Shown: positions 1-6,243, numbered from the stretch's first letter. The stretch: 13,644 bases of DNA from Bdellovibrio sp. (GCA_019104905.1 JAHRXB010000170.1:1-13644); one strand, 5' to 3'. Made by a program: numbers and translations. Notes: generated by a model from the sequence alone, not told the origin.

Positions 1-471
1 GTGGGGTTGTTAAGTGACATTAAGCCTCCGCAGCAGTCCTCCGAGTATATCTTTCGTTCTTCTCCCAAAGAGTCTCTGATCACTGTGCAACTTTTGGGGG
101 CTGTGAACAAACCGGGGATCTATTATGTCCCGGCGAACACCGATCTTTTGAAGTTGATCACTTTGGCGGGGGGGACCACCAACGGAGGAGACCTTTCCGA
201 GATCTTAGTGCGAAAAATGGAACCCAAGACATGGGCAGAGATCAAATCCAAGGCGATCAATGAATATCAAGGAGCCTATGAGGTGGATGCCGAAAAGTTG
301 ATAAAATATGGGGGCGCAAAAAACCTGAAGCTGCAGCAGGATGACTTTGTCTATGTTCCTCCTCGCACCCCGTGGGTCAGCAACGAAGCAGCTCGCGGTA
401 TTACCGTTGTTTCAGTAATTTTGGGTATTGCTCTGACTGCAATTCTTATTGATAAAAACTCAGGGAAATAA
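1..471 (+). CDS. SLBB-domain polysaccharide export protein, C-terminally anchored (5' end probably outside window)
   Basis: The frame is open from base 1, where a GTG happens to sit, to a TAA at 469-471 (156 residues visible). Residues about 26-72 match the SLBB fold: a beta strand, then GAVNKPGIYYVP, a helix ending in LAGGTTNGGDL, then ILVRK. A second family hallmark, LQQDDFVYVPPR, follows at about 111-122. SLBB domains occur in Wza/KpsD-type export proteins, where they form periplasmic rings. A hydrophobic stretch at about 133-151 followed by DKNSGK is a likely C-terminal inner-membrane anchor. To place the SLBB part in the periplasm the protein needs an N-terminal signal peptide, and none is visible, so I infer that the true start lies before base 1. 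The stop overlaps the ATG of the next gene by one base, which implies translational coupling with the wzy-like gene. Family assignment is firm; the exact role is inferred. Confidence 0.8.
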   Translation: MGLLSDIKPPQQSSEYIFRSSPKESLITVQLLGAVNKPGIYYVPANTDLLKLITLAGGTTNGGDLSEILVRKMEPKTWAEIKSKAINEYQGAYEVDAEKLIKYGGAKNLKLQQDDFVYVPPRTPWVSNEAARGITVVSVILGIALTAILIDKNSGK

Positions 472-1751
472 TGATACAGGCTCGCGACGGACGCATTTTA
501 TTTCTGATAAAAGCCCTTGTGGCGATGCTTTTCATTTCTAAAATCTCTTTCGGCAGTGTTCTGCCTGTGCCACAAAGTTTCTCTTTCCTGATATATCAGC
601 AAGGCCTTCATCCCTTCTTGAACGTGTTCTTGTGCGCCCTTTTTGGAGTGCCTTTGGCGTTCCTTTCATTGAGGGTGCGCTCCCGGAATCATCTCAGCGG
701 ATTTTATAAGCTCTTTGTTTTTCTCTTGATGCTGACATTGACAGTTCAAACCTTGTTGCAAGCACACTACGTGAATCCCGATGAGTCGGCGGTGATGCAA
801 GTGGGGGCTTTGGGTGTCGCTTTGTTTATGATCGTTGTCTATGGTCTTTTGATTCCCAGTTTGTGGAATGTCGAAGAATTTCTGCGCTACATTCAGCGTT
901 GGGCGGGAGCTTTGGTACTGCTCTCGTTGATTCTTCTGGTTGTTGCCGGGGGAGGTGTTTTTAAAGGGGGGCGTTTTGTGGGCGTCTTTAAGCACATCCC
1001 CCATATGGTGACCTGTGCAACGGTGGCGTTTATTTTTTCTCTAGGTACGTTTCTTAAAGAGGAAAAATTGAAACATAAGATTTGGAGTGGACTCGTTCTT
1101 GCGGCAAGTTTTTTTGCAATCATTTTAACGGGAACCCGTTCGTCAGCGGCGGCGGCCTTGATGGCTTTTGTTGTGACCTTGATCTTGCATAAGACGGAAA
1201 CAAATCAGGGGCGTGTTTTTAAATTTGCCTTTGTATCTTTTGTGCTGACCTTTTCACTTTTCTTCGGTGTGCAGGTGTATGACTTTGCACGGGGGATCGC
1301 GACTGGGGAGGCCTCCTTGGGGACTCGAGAAGCTCAAGATGGAGTTGCCTCGCGTTGGGAAGAGGTTGAACGGGGCAGCCAGATATTTTTGCAGGAGCCG
1401 TGGTTGGGACATGGACTTCTTTCCAAGTTTGCGGCAGGCAATGAGGTGGATGTTTCAAACTACAATGCGATGAAAGATCCCCATAATATTTTTGTTTCGG
1501 CCGGAGTTGTGGGAGGTTGGCCCTTGTTGGTCTTAAGTGGAATCGCGTTGATTCTGATGCTGATCGGTTCTTTAAAGTCTTTGGCGACGGTGGATTTCGC
1601 GAAGAGACAGGTCGCTATCTATTTGCTTTCCCATATTCCTATTCTTGTCATTTACCATATCCATTTATCGATCGGTGGCATGGCGGATCGTTTGTATTGG
1701 ATGGTTTTTGGTTTTGTGGCGGCCTCCATGGCAAAAACAGGGAAATCATAG
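471..1751 (+). CDS. O-antigen ligase/polymerase-like polytopic membrane protein (Wzy_C family)
   Basis: This 426-residue protein is strongly hydrophobic with roughly ten or more membrane segments (for example about 46-66, 79-97, 108-130, 143-160, 173-193, 205-221, 225-240, 251-270, 350-369 and 380-400). The Wzy_C/O-antigen ligase signature is visible: ILTGTRSSAAAAL at about 218-230 with the conserved Arg223, then a large external loop containing SRWEEVERGSQIFLQEPWLGHG and the DPHNIFVSAGVVGGW block with His338. In this superfamily the loop residues carry out transfer of an undecaprenyl-linked glycan, either for polymerisation (Wzy) or ligation to lipid A (WaaL). The neighbouring export and chain-length genes favour an exopolysaccharide polymerase, but sequence alone does not separate the two roles. 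The ATG shares its first base with the stop of the upstream SLBB gene, and an AGGGA lies just upstream as a ribosome binding site. Confidence 0.85.
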   Translation: MIQARDGRILFLIKALVAMLFISKISFGSVLPVPQSFSFLIYQQGLHPFLNVFLCALFGVPLAFLSLRVRSRNHLSGFYKLFVFLLMLTLTVQTLLQAHYVNPDESAVMQVGALGVALFMIVVYGLLIPSLWNVEEFLRYIQRWAGALVLLSLILLVVAGGGVFKGGRFVGVFKHIPHMVTCATVAFIFSLGTFLKEEKLKHKIWSGLVLAASFFAIILTGTRSSAAAALMAFVVTLILHKTETNQGRVFKFAFVSFVLTFSLFFGVQVYDFARGIATGEASLGTREAQDGVASRWEEVERGSQIFLQEPWLGHGLLSKFAAGNEVDVSNYNAMKDPHNIFVSAGVVGGWPLLVLSGIALILMLIGSLKSLATVDFAKRQVAIYLLSHIPILVIYHIHLSIGGMADRLYWMVFGFVAASMAKTGKS

Positions 1752-1765
1752 AGCCAGAGCTGGCT
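1752..1765 (+). repeat. Short inverted repeat directly after the wzy-like stop codon
   Basis: AGCCAG and CTGGCT are perfect 6-base complements separated by only two bases, beginning one base after the stop. This is the first of several inverted repeats in the 270-base gap. On its own it is weak; a two-base loop means one or two pairs must open. Confidence 0.35.
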
Positions 1766-1786
1766 GCTACAGGGCAGGTTTTGGCG

Positions 1787-1816
1787 TGGACCCATGTCAG
1801 TTCCCCAGTGGGTCCA
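1787..1816 (+). repeat. Stem-loop, 8-bp perfect stem, 14-nt loop
   Basis: TGGACCCA (1787-1794) and TGGGTCCA (1809-1816) are exact reverse complements around a 14-base loop. The stem has five G-C pairs and would be stable in RNA. The bases that follow (ATTTCCGTTT) are T-rich but are not a clean U tract, so it is not a convincing terminator. It may be part of a structured leader or small RNA covering about 1752-1862. Confidence 0.5.
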
Positions 1817-1841
1817 ATTTCCGTTTAGGTCTCGCATTTGA

Positions 1842-1862
1842 CCCTCGGATGGGGGCTTCTTT
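1842..1862 (+). terminator. Terminator-like hairpin after the wzy-like gene
   Basis: CCCTC (1842-1846) can pair with GGGGG (1851-1855) through a GGAT tetraloop, using one G-T wobble, and is followed by C then TTCTTT (1857-1862). The short G-C-rich stem plus T-rich tail has the layout of an intrinsic terminator. If it works, the wzz-like gene needs its own promoter or attenuation is involved. The stem is short, so confidence is limited. Confidence 0.4.
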
Positions 1863-1897
1863 ATCCTGGTGGTTGTGATCCTATGGAAGCTGTCAAA

Positions 1898-1907
1898 TGA
1901 GCGCTCA
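1898..1907. promoter_or_regulatory. Perfect 10-bp palindrome TGAGCGCTCA, candidate operator
   Basis: TGAGCGCTCA reads the same on both strands. It resembles the symmetric core recognised by helix-turn-helix dimers (the LacI-type symmetric operator has TGAGCGCTCA at its centre). It lies about 115 bases before the wzz-like ATG. A poor promoter candidate overlaps it (CTGTCA at 1890-1895 and ACTAAT at 1915-1920, spacing 19), which would put the palindrome in the spacer, a normal place for an operator. The regulator is unknown and no regulator gene is in the window. Confidence 0.35.
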
Positions 1908-1929
1908 CACCTGAACTAATTTCAAAGTC

Positions 1930-1950
1930 TTAATCCTCATTGCAGATTAA
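1930..1950. repeat. Inverted repeat TTAATC-N9-GATTAA
   Basis: TTAATC (1930-1935) and GATTAA (1945-1950) are exact complements around nine bases. The A/T-rich half-sites with a fixed gap could be a protein-binding site or a weak hairpin in the wzz leader. It is short enough to arise by chance. Confidence 0.25.
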
Positions 1951-2021
1951 ACACAGGCCAAGCACCAAAAACAGTGGCACAACCAATGCTTGCAGGGGTG
2001 TGTCACCAAAGGTGGATAGTT

Positions 2022-3440
2022 ATGAGCGATCAACATATTGAGCCTGAATTAACCGTAGGCGAAATCATTAAGCTGTATATGTCACATTGGCGTATGTTTG
2101 CGATTTTTGCCGCAGGTCTTTTTGCGGTCAGTATTTTAGTTTATGTCGTGAAAATCCCCTTTGTGGCATCGTCGACGATCGTCATTAATGACTCTCAAAA
2201 CTCGTCGTTGCAAGCCTTCTCAAACCAGTTCTTTGGACTTTCGAAATCGGTTCAAGAGTCCAAAAAAGGCAGCAGCTTGCTGTCCAAGCATATTGAGTAT
2301 CTTAAAACACGAGAGTTTTATGAGACCCTTCTTCAACGCATCGAAGAAAGGGGCCAGAGTCCTTTGATCACGATGGAAGAACGTGAAGGGTATGAGCTCC
2401 TGAAGAAAAGCTACCTCAAAGACCTCGATAAGGATGAAAACAAGATCGCTTTCTTGCAGCGTCTGGATAAGTGGACACGCATTCAGCTAGATTCAGATTT
2501 TGAAATCAAGGTGTCCGCGGTAACTCCCGTCAAATCGATGTCTTTGTTTATTTCCAATGCCGCGTCGGAGCTGGCGGCGGAGACTTTGAAGAAGCGGGAG
2601 CTTGATGAGATCGCCCGTGTTGAAGACTTCATGGAAAAACAAAAAAATGAGGCTGATCAAAAGCTGGTTCTTTTAGGGAAACAGTTGGCAGATATGCAGA
2701 ACAAAGATGAAAACATTCTGCCTTTGGCTTCAAAAGAAAAAATGGGCGATTACGTCTCGGATCTTCTAGTTCGTTCAAATGAAATCAAGTTGAAGATGGC
2801 TGAAAATAAAAAGATGATTCAGTACCTTGAAAGAGGTCGCACCGGACAAAGAGAAAGTGCTTTGTATGGAGTCGGTGGCAAAATTGAATCTTTGAAAATC
2901 GAAAACAGTCTTTTGGCCGAAAAACTGGGGCAAGTGCAGGCGTCTATTGATCGTCTGAAAAAAGAATCGAAGTCTCTTCCTTTTGCAGCCCAAATGGTCG
3001 AGGACTTGAAGAAGAAGTCCGAGCTGGAGTTCAATCGCTACAAAGAATTGAGCACTGCATTGGCGAAGATTGAAGCGCAAAAAATTTCTATCGATACGCG
3101 ATTTGAAGTCTTAGAGAAGGCCCGTTGGGAAACGACGCTTCCTCAAATAGGACTTTTCAGTTTGGGGCTTCTATCTTTGCTGCTGAGCCAGTTTGCGGGC
3201 TCTTTGGTAATTTACTTTAAATACTTGTGGAATCCTCATGTGGTGACTGCGCAAGCCTCTCGCAACCTTGTGATTTTCGACAATCACTCGGTGGATCCAC
3301 GAGTGATCATCGAGAATTCTAAAATTAAATTTAGCTTAAAGAAGCCAGAGCAAAAAAAGGAAACCGAACAGGGGGACGAGCAAAAGAATATTGCTTGGAA
3401 TGTTCTTAACGTTGGGCAGGGAACAGACGTATCTCAGTAG
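2022..3440 (+). CDS. Wzz/GumC-type polysaccharide chain-length determinant, no fused kinase
   Basis: The ATG at 2022 is preferred because AAAGGTGG (2008-2015) lies just before it. An upstream in-frame GTG at 1974 would add 16 residues with no membrane or family character. The 472-residue product has the polysaccharide co-polymerase layout: a short cytoplasmic N-terminus (MSDQHIEPELTVGEIIKLYM), membrane segment 1 at about 24-44, a large periplasmic part with a conserved-looking FVASSTIVINDS strand after the membrane, long coiled-coil helices at about 190-227, 250-272 and 285-355, and membrane segment 2 at about 375-397. Proteins of this class set glycan length by oligomerising around the polymerase. 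No Walker A motif or tyrosine-rich tail is seen, so it is not a fused BY-kinase. The roughly 75-residue cytoplasmic tail after segment 2 is longer than in typical Wzz and is charged (KKPEQKKETEQGDEQKN). It is likely co-functional with the deacetylase gene that starts right after its stop. Confidence 0.85.
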   Translation: MSDQHIEPELTVGEIIKLYMSHWRMFAIFAAGLFAVSILVYVVKIPFVASSTIVINDSQNSSLQAFSNQFFGLSKSVQESKKGSSLLSKHIEYLKTREFYETLLQRIEERGQSPLITMEEREGYELLKKSYLKDLDKDENKIAFLQRLDKWTRIQLDSDFEIKVSAVTPVKSMSLFISNAASELAAETLKKRELDEIARVEDFMEKQKNEADQKLVLLGKQLADMQNKDENILPLASKEKMGDYVSDLLVRSNEIKLKMAENKKMIQYLERGRTGQRESALYGVGGKIESLKIENSLLAEKLGQVQASIDRLKKESKSLPFAAQMVEDLKKKSELEFNRYKELSTALAKIEAQKISIDTRFEVLEKARWETTLPQIGLFSLGLLSLLLSQFAGSLVIYFKYLWNPHVVTAQASRNLVIFDNHSVDPRVIIENSKIKFSLKKPEQKKETEQGDEQKNIAWNVLNVGQGTDVSQ

Positions 3441-4583
3441 GTGAAAATGAAAAACTTGTTAGTGAGTGGAATTGTTGTATTGGTCGCGGGATATCTTGTC
3501 GGGTGCGGAAACTCGATTGCCCGAAGTGTCCAACAAGCGGTGAGTGATAACCAAAATGCACAGTCCCTTCTTGAATGGGAAAAATCCGAATCGAATCCTG
3601 AAATTTTGTTCTCAAAGTGGCAACAGGATTTTATGCAGGATTCGTCGCAGAGAGAAAATCTAAAAAAAGATCTCTGTGGCGAGTTAACCGTCTTGGATGG
3701 TCAATCCTTGACGATTTTTGAAAATGAGATCCGTCACGAAAACAATCGGGCTCTTTTGAGTTCGTGCAAAGAAGAGTTGTTAGGTAAAATTGAGACTCAT
3801 TATGCACTTGAACGCAAGCAACTGTCCGTTCCTGTCGATGCCCTTAAGGCCTCGGCGTCAGCGAATAACTTCCAATTTCAGCCAAATGTTCAAAAGAGAG
3901 ATACCTCCAATGGGTACTTTGCCGTGTTCGGAGATGTGGCTCGCAAAGAAGTCATACTTACTTTTGACGATGGACCTAGCGGCGAATACACCGCTTCTAT
4001 CTTGCGCTCTTTAAAGGAAGTGAATGCAAAAGCCATCTTCTTTCATATGGCTAAAAATATTCGATTGAATCCCGACGCGGTTAAGCAGGTCGCCGCCGAT
4101 GGTCACGCGATTGGAAGTCATTCGATAAGTCATGCCTGCCTGGGAACAAGCAATGCCTGCCGTCGGAATAATGGACGCGTTCTGACCTTTGATGAAGCGG
4201 TTGCGGAAATCAAGGGAGGACATCAGGCGATTCATGATATTCTTGGTTGGGTGGACCCCTTCTTCCGGTTCCCATATGGGGAAGCTTCTGTTGAGCTCAA
4301 GAACTATCTAAAAATGAATTCGACTGGCGAGTTCTTTTGGTCCATCGATAGTGAAGACTGGAAGGCTCAGCCGAATGAGACTTTGCTTCGTAATACGTTG
4401 GCGCGTTTAGATGAAAAAGGCCGAGGCATTGTTCTTTTTCATGATATCCAAAGAAGAACGGCGGAAATCATGCCGCAGTTTCTTCGTGAGCTTTACACGC
4501 GAGGTTATAGTGTTGTATTACTTCAATCCGCGGACCCAATGGCAAGATATAACAGCAAACTTGTGAAGAAAAGAATTCCTTAA
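3441..4583 (+). CDS. Lipoprotein polysaccharide deacetylase (CE4 / NodB fold)
   Basis: All CE4 motifs are present (numbering from the GTG at 3441, 380 residues): TFDDGP at 174-179 with catalytic Asp176 and metal ligand Asp177, HSISH at 227-231 with the two zinc-ligand histidines, RFPYG at 276-280, SIDSEDW at 301-307 and VLFHD at 331-335 with the catalytic-site histidine. Such enzymes remove N- or O-acetyl groups from chitin-like glycans, peptidoglycan or exopolysaccharide. The N-terminus is a lipoprotein signal with Cys22 in LVGC, so the enzyme is membrane-tethered facing the periplasm or surface. A region of about 130 residues before the catalytic domain is helical, with Cys79 and Cys109 as a possible disulfide pair, and is not a family I recognise. 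The start may be GTG 3441 or ATG 3447; TAGGTG lies only three bases before the ATG. It directly abuts the wzz-like stop, so it probably acts on the exported glycan, although peptidoglycan is an alternative. Confidence 0.9.
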   Translation: MKMKNLLVSGIVVLVAGYLVGCGNSIARSVQQAVSDNQNAQSLLEWEKSESNPEILFSKWQQDFMQDSSQRENLKKDLCGELTVLDGQSLTIFENEIRHENNRALLSSCKEELLGKIETHYALERKQLSVPVDALKASASANNFQFQPNVQKRDTSNGYFAVFGDVARKEVILTFDDGPSGEYTASILRSLKEVNAKAIFFHMAKNIRLNPDAVKQVAADGHAIGSHSISHACLGTSNACRRNNGRVLTFDEAVAEIKGGHQAIHDILGWVDPFFRFPYGEASVELKNYLKMNSTGEFFWSIDSEDWKAQPNETLLRNTLARLDEKGRGIVLFHDIQRRTAEIMPQFLRELYTRGYSVVLLQSADPMARYNSKLVKKRIP

Positions 4584-4595
4584 GACTTGTATTCT

Positions 4596-4973
4596 ATGAA
4601 ACGACCTGACGTTGATCGTCCCTCTACTTGGAAAACCTATCGAACAGACATGTGCAAAGGCTGCTGGGGCGGCTGCTGCACTATGCCTGTGGAGGTTAAA
4701 CTTTCTGATCTTATTCGCCTGGAGCTAGTGACTGAAGATGAGGCTGCGGGCTCTATTAAGAAAATGGCAAAGCGTTTAATCAAAGAGGGTTATGTCGTAT
4801 CTTACCGTCAGGGGACGGAGTTCTTTATGTTGACCCAAAAAGCCAATCGTGACTGTCTGTTTTTAGATTCCAAAACACGTTTATGTACGGTCTATGAGAA
4901 GCGACCGGATACATGTCGCCAGTTTCCCTCCATAGGGCCTCGCCCTGGGTTTTGTCCAGGGGCCTCTCAATAG
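4596..4973 (+). CDS. YkgJ-family cysteine-cluster (Zn/Fe-chelating) protein
   Basis: This 125-residue protein has the CxxCxxxCC family layout: Cys20, Cys23, Cys27 and Cys28 in MCKGCWGGCC, then Cys87 in DCLFL, Cys97 in RLCTVYEKRPDTCRQFP with Cys107, and Cys120 near the end. Eight cysteines with the CxxYExRPxxCRxFP pattern are typical of YkgJ/UPF0153 proteins, which are thought to bind zinc or an iron-sulfur cluster. Their reaction is not established. No signal peptide is present, so it is cytosolic. The ATG at 4596 is chosen. A TTG at 4587 would add three residues, and neither has a strong ribosome binding site, so coupling to the deacetylase ending 12 bases upstream is likely. A hairpin terminator follows its stop at once, which makes it the last gene of the glycan cluster transcript. 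Confidence 0.8.
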   Translation: MKRPDVDRPSTWKTYRTDMCKGCWGGCCTMPVEVKLSDLIRLELVTEDEAAGSIKKMAKRLIKEGYVVSYRQGTEFFMLTQKANRDCLFLDSKTRLCTVYEKRPDTCRQFPSIGPRPGFCPGASQ

Positions 4974-5002
4974 AATCTCATTTTGAGATTGTTTGTTTTT
5001 TT
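4974..5002 (+). terminator. Intrinsic terminator ending the polysaccharide cluster
   Basis: AATCTCA (4974-4980) and TGAGATT (4984-4990) are perfect 7-base complements with a TTT loop, followed by GTTTGTTTTTTT (4991-5002). The hairpin begins at the base after the YkgJ-like stop codon. The stem is A/T-rich but the T-tract is long, so termination here is plausible. Confidence 0.7.
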
Positions 5003-5029
5003 GACAGCCGGGGACGCAAGTTTGTCTCT
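5001..5029 (+). promoter_or_regulatory. Possible promoter with consensus -35 TTGACA
   Basis: TTGACA at 5001-5006 matches the sigma-70 -35 box exactly and overlaps the end of the terminator T-tract. The position 17 bases on (GTCTCT, 5024-5029) is a poor -10 match. A promoter is expected here because a terminator precedes the next gene, but the -10 is unsupported. Confidence 0.3.
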
Positions 5030-5083
5030 GTCTCAGAGTGAATAAGACCAAATCCAATAGGACTCTTCTGGAGTGGCACAAGC

Positions 5084-5110
5084 CCTGCTCTTACATAAGT
5101 TAAGAACAGG
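5084..5110 (+). promoter_or_regulatory. Hairpin overlapping the ribosome binding site of the next gene
   Basis: CCTG (5084-5087) pairs with CAGG (5107-5110) and TCTTA (5089-5093) pairs with TAAGA (5101-5105), with one C/A mismatch between the blocks and a seven-base loop. The strong Shine-Dalgarno AGGAGG (5108-5113, five bases before the ATG) is half inside the stem. In RNA this could lower translation until melted or bound by a factor. Confidence 0.4.
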
Positions 5111-5118
5111 AGGCTACA

Positions 5119-6174
5119 ATGAGCTTCACAGATAGAAAACTCGAAACTGCGATTCTTGGATTTGCCATCATCATGGTGGGCGGTATGGGTTATTTGCTTA
5201 AAGCACCTGTTCAGGCGGCTCTTGGTGGGCAGGACGTGGTTTACGAAATGCCCCGCCCCAAGACATCTTTTTTAGCATCGCTTTTTGATTTGGGCGGACG
5301 TGAAGTGTCCCGTAATTACGTCAATCCGTTTTCTAAAAAGAAGGAAGATGGCAAAAAAGCCGTTCAGGCCACTAAACCCGCGCAAGCCCCTGCTAAACCT
5401 GCGGTCGCTCAAAAGAAGAAAGAGGCGCCAAAGAAATCAGAAGATCCTCGTAAAGGAAAAGTCGACGTACAAGTTGTCGCAGCCGAGAGAGCGAAAGGTC
5501 TTGGTGACGATGGTTTTATGGCTGATTCAGGTTCTGCTCCTCAACGCGTTGAAAATTCGGGAAAAAACCAAAACGTAGCTGAACAACAACAGACTAAGAA
5601 TACGTTGAGTGGCGACCAATGGAGAGCCCTTATGATGGCTCAGCCAAGCAAAGAGAATATGGCAAAACTTCTTGAGGCTTATTCAAAAAAAGAAGTTGAT
5701 GACCAGACTTTCTATACGATTGTGACGGATCTTTTCCGTAGTAATAAGGTTGAAACTCAAGCCTTGGCCTTGATGGCTGTGAAATCAAATTATTCTTTGA
5801 AGAGCTTCTCCGTTACATCACAGTATTACGATCAGTTGACTCCGGAGCTTCAACAGCAAGCCCATGCTTATCTTTTGAATTACGCAGTTAGCGCCCGTCT
5901 TGCGATCCTTATGGCGGCTTTGCAAAGTTCTGATGTGGAAGTGGTCGGTACGGCGGCTCAAGTTGTTTTGGCCGGTTATCAAAATGCCAAAGGTGGTGTG
6001 GTTTCTTCTGGAGATCCTCGTAACTCTCGGGGAGATATCACCGTCAACTCGATTTCTGGATATTCTAAGTTTATCCCTATCTTCCAACAGCTTGCACAAA
6101 GTCATGATTCGGCGATCGTCACCTTGGCCAATACAGCTTTGAGTCAGATTCAGAGCGCCGTGGCTTCTCTTTAG
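5119..6174 (+). CDS. Single-pass membrane protein with K/A/P-rich linker and helical C-terminal domain, unknown function
   Basis: I do not recognise this 351-residue protein. The start is clear: ATG with AGGAGG five bases upstream. Residues about 10-27 form one membrane segment (AILGFAIIMVGGMGYLL) behind a short basic N-terminus, so the rest is probably periplasmic. Residues about 72-112 are a low-complexity linker rich in Lys, Ala and Pro (AKPAVAQKKKEAPKK), as in proteins that reach across peptidoglycan or touch acidic partners. Residues about 165-289 and 316-351 look all-helical with Ala/Leu-rich repeats (LALMAVKSNY, ILMAALQSSDVEVVGTAAQVVLAGYQNA), similar in style to HEAT-like repeats, interrupted by a Gly/Ser-rich loop at about 291-313. 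It sits between a terminator and an outer-membrane protein gene 69 bases downstream on the same strand, so an envelope role is likely but unproven. Confidence 0.75.
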   Translation: MSFTDRKLETAILGFAIIMVGGMGYLLKAPVQAALGGQDVVYEMPRPKTSFLASLFDLGGREVSRNYVNPFSKKKEDGKKAVQATKPAQAPAKPAVAQKKKEAPKKSEDPRKGKVDVQVVAAERAKGLGDDGFMADSGSAPQRVENSGKNQNVAEQQQTKNTLSGDQWRALMMAQPSKENMAKLLEAYSKKEVDDQTFYTIVTDLFRSNKVETQALALMAVKSNYSLKSFSVTSQYYDQLTPELQQQAHAYLLNYAVSARLAILMAALQSSDVEVVGTAAQVVLAGYQNAKGGVVSSGDPRNSRGDITVNSISGYSKFIPIFQQLAQSHDSAIVTLANTALSQIQSAVASL

Positions 6175-6205
6175 AACTAGACAGTCGGACCTCTTGTCGA
6201 ACACA

Positions 6206-6243
6206 ATAGTCCTTGGAATCGAGTATTTGATTCTAAGGATTAT
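6206..6243 (+). promoter_or_regulatory. 15-bp RNA hairpin burying the Shine-Dalgarno of the beta-barrel gene
   Basis: Bases 6206-6220 can pair with 6229-6243 along all 15 positions with only two G-U wobbles (6209/6240 and 6215/6234) around an eight-base loop (6221-6228). The 3' arm contains the Shine-Dalgarno AAGGA (6235-6239) and ends at the base before the ATG at 6244. The ribosome binding site is therefore fully double-stranded in this fold. This is the layout of an RNA thermometer or a translation-control hairpin. A terminator role is unlikely because no T-tract follows. Confidence 0.6.

Noticed and set aside
1771..1800. ACAGGGCA resembling the start of a c-di-GMP (GEMM) riboswitch
   Set aside because: The other invariant parts (GAAA tetraloop stem, GACGCAAAG block, receptor stem) are absent.
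1997..2014. CACC at 2004-2007 can pair with GGTG on either side, one side being the ribosome binding site
   Set aside because: Four-base stems are too short to separate from chance, although the layout would suit a small switch.
1974..2021. GTG start that would extend the wzz-like protein by 16 residues
   Set aside because: It lacks a ribosome binding site and the added peptide has no family character; ATG 2022 has AAAGGTGG upstream.
4943..4961. CCCTGG / CCAGGG hairpin near the end of the YkgJ-like gene
   Set aside because: It lies in coding sequence fixed by a PRPGFCPG peptide, and a better terminator follows at 4974.
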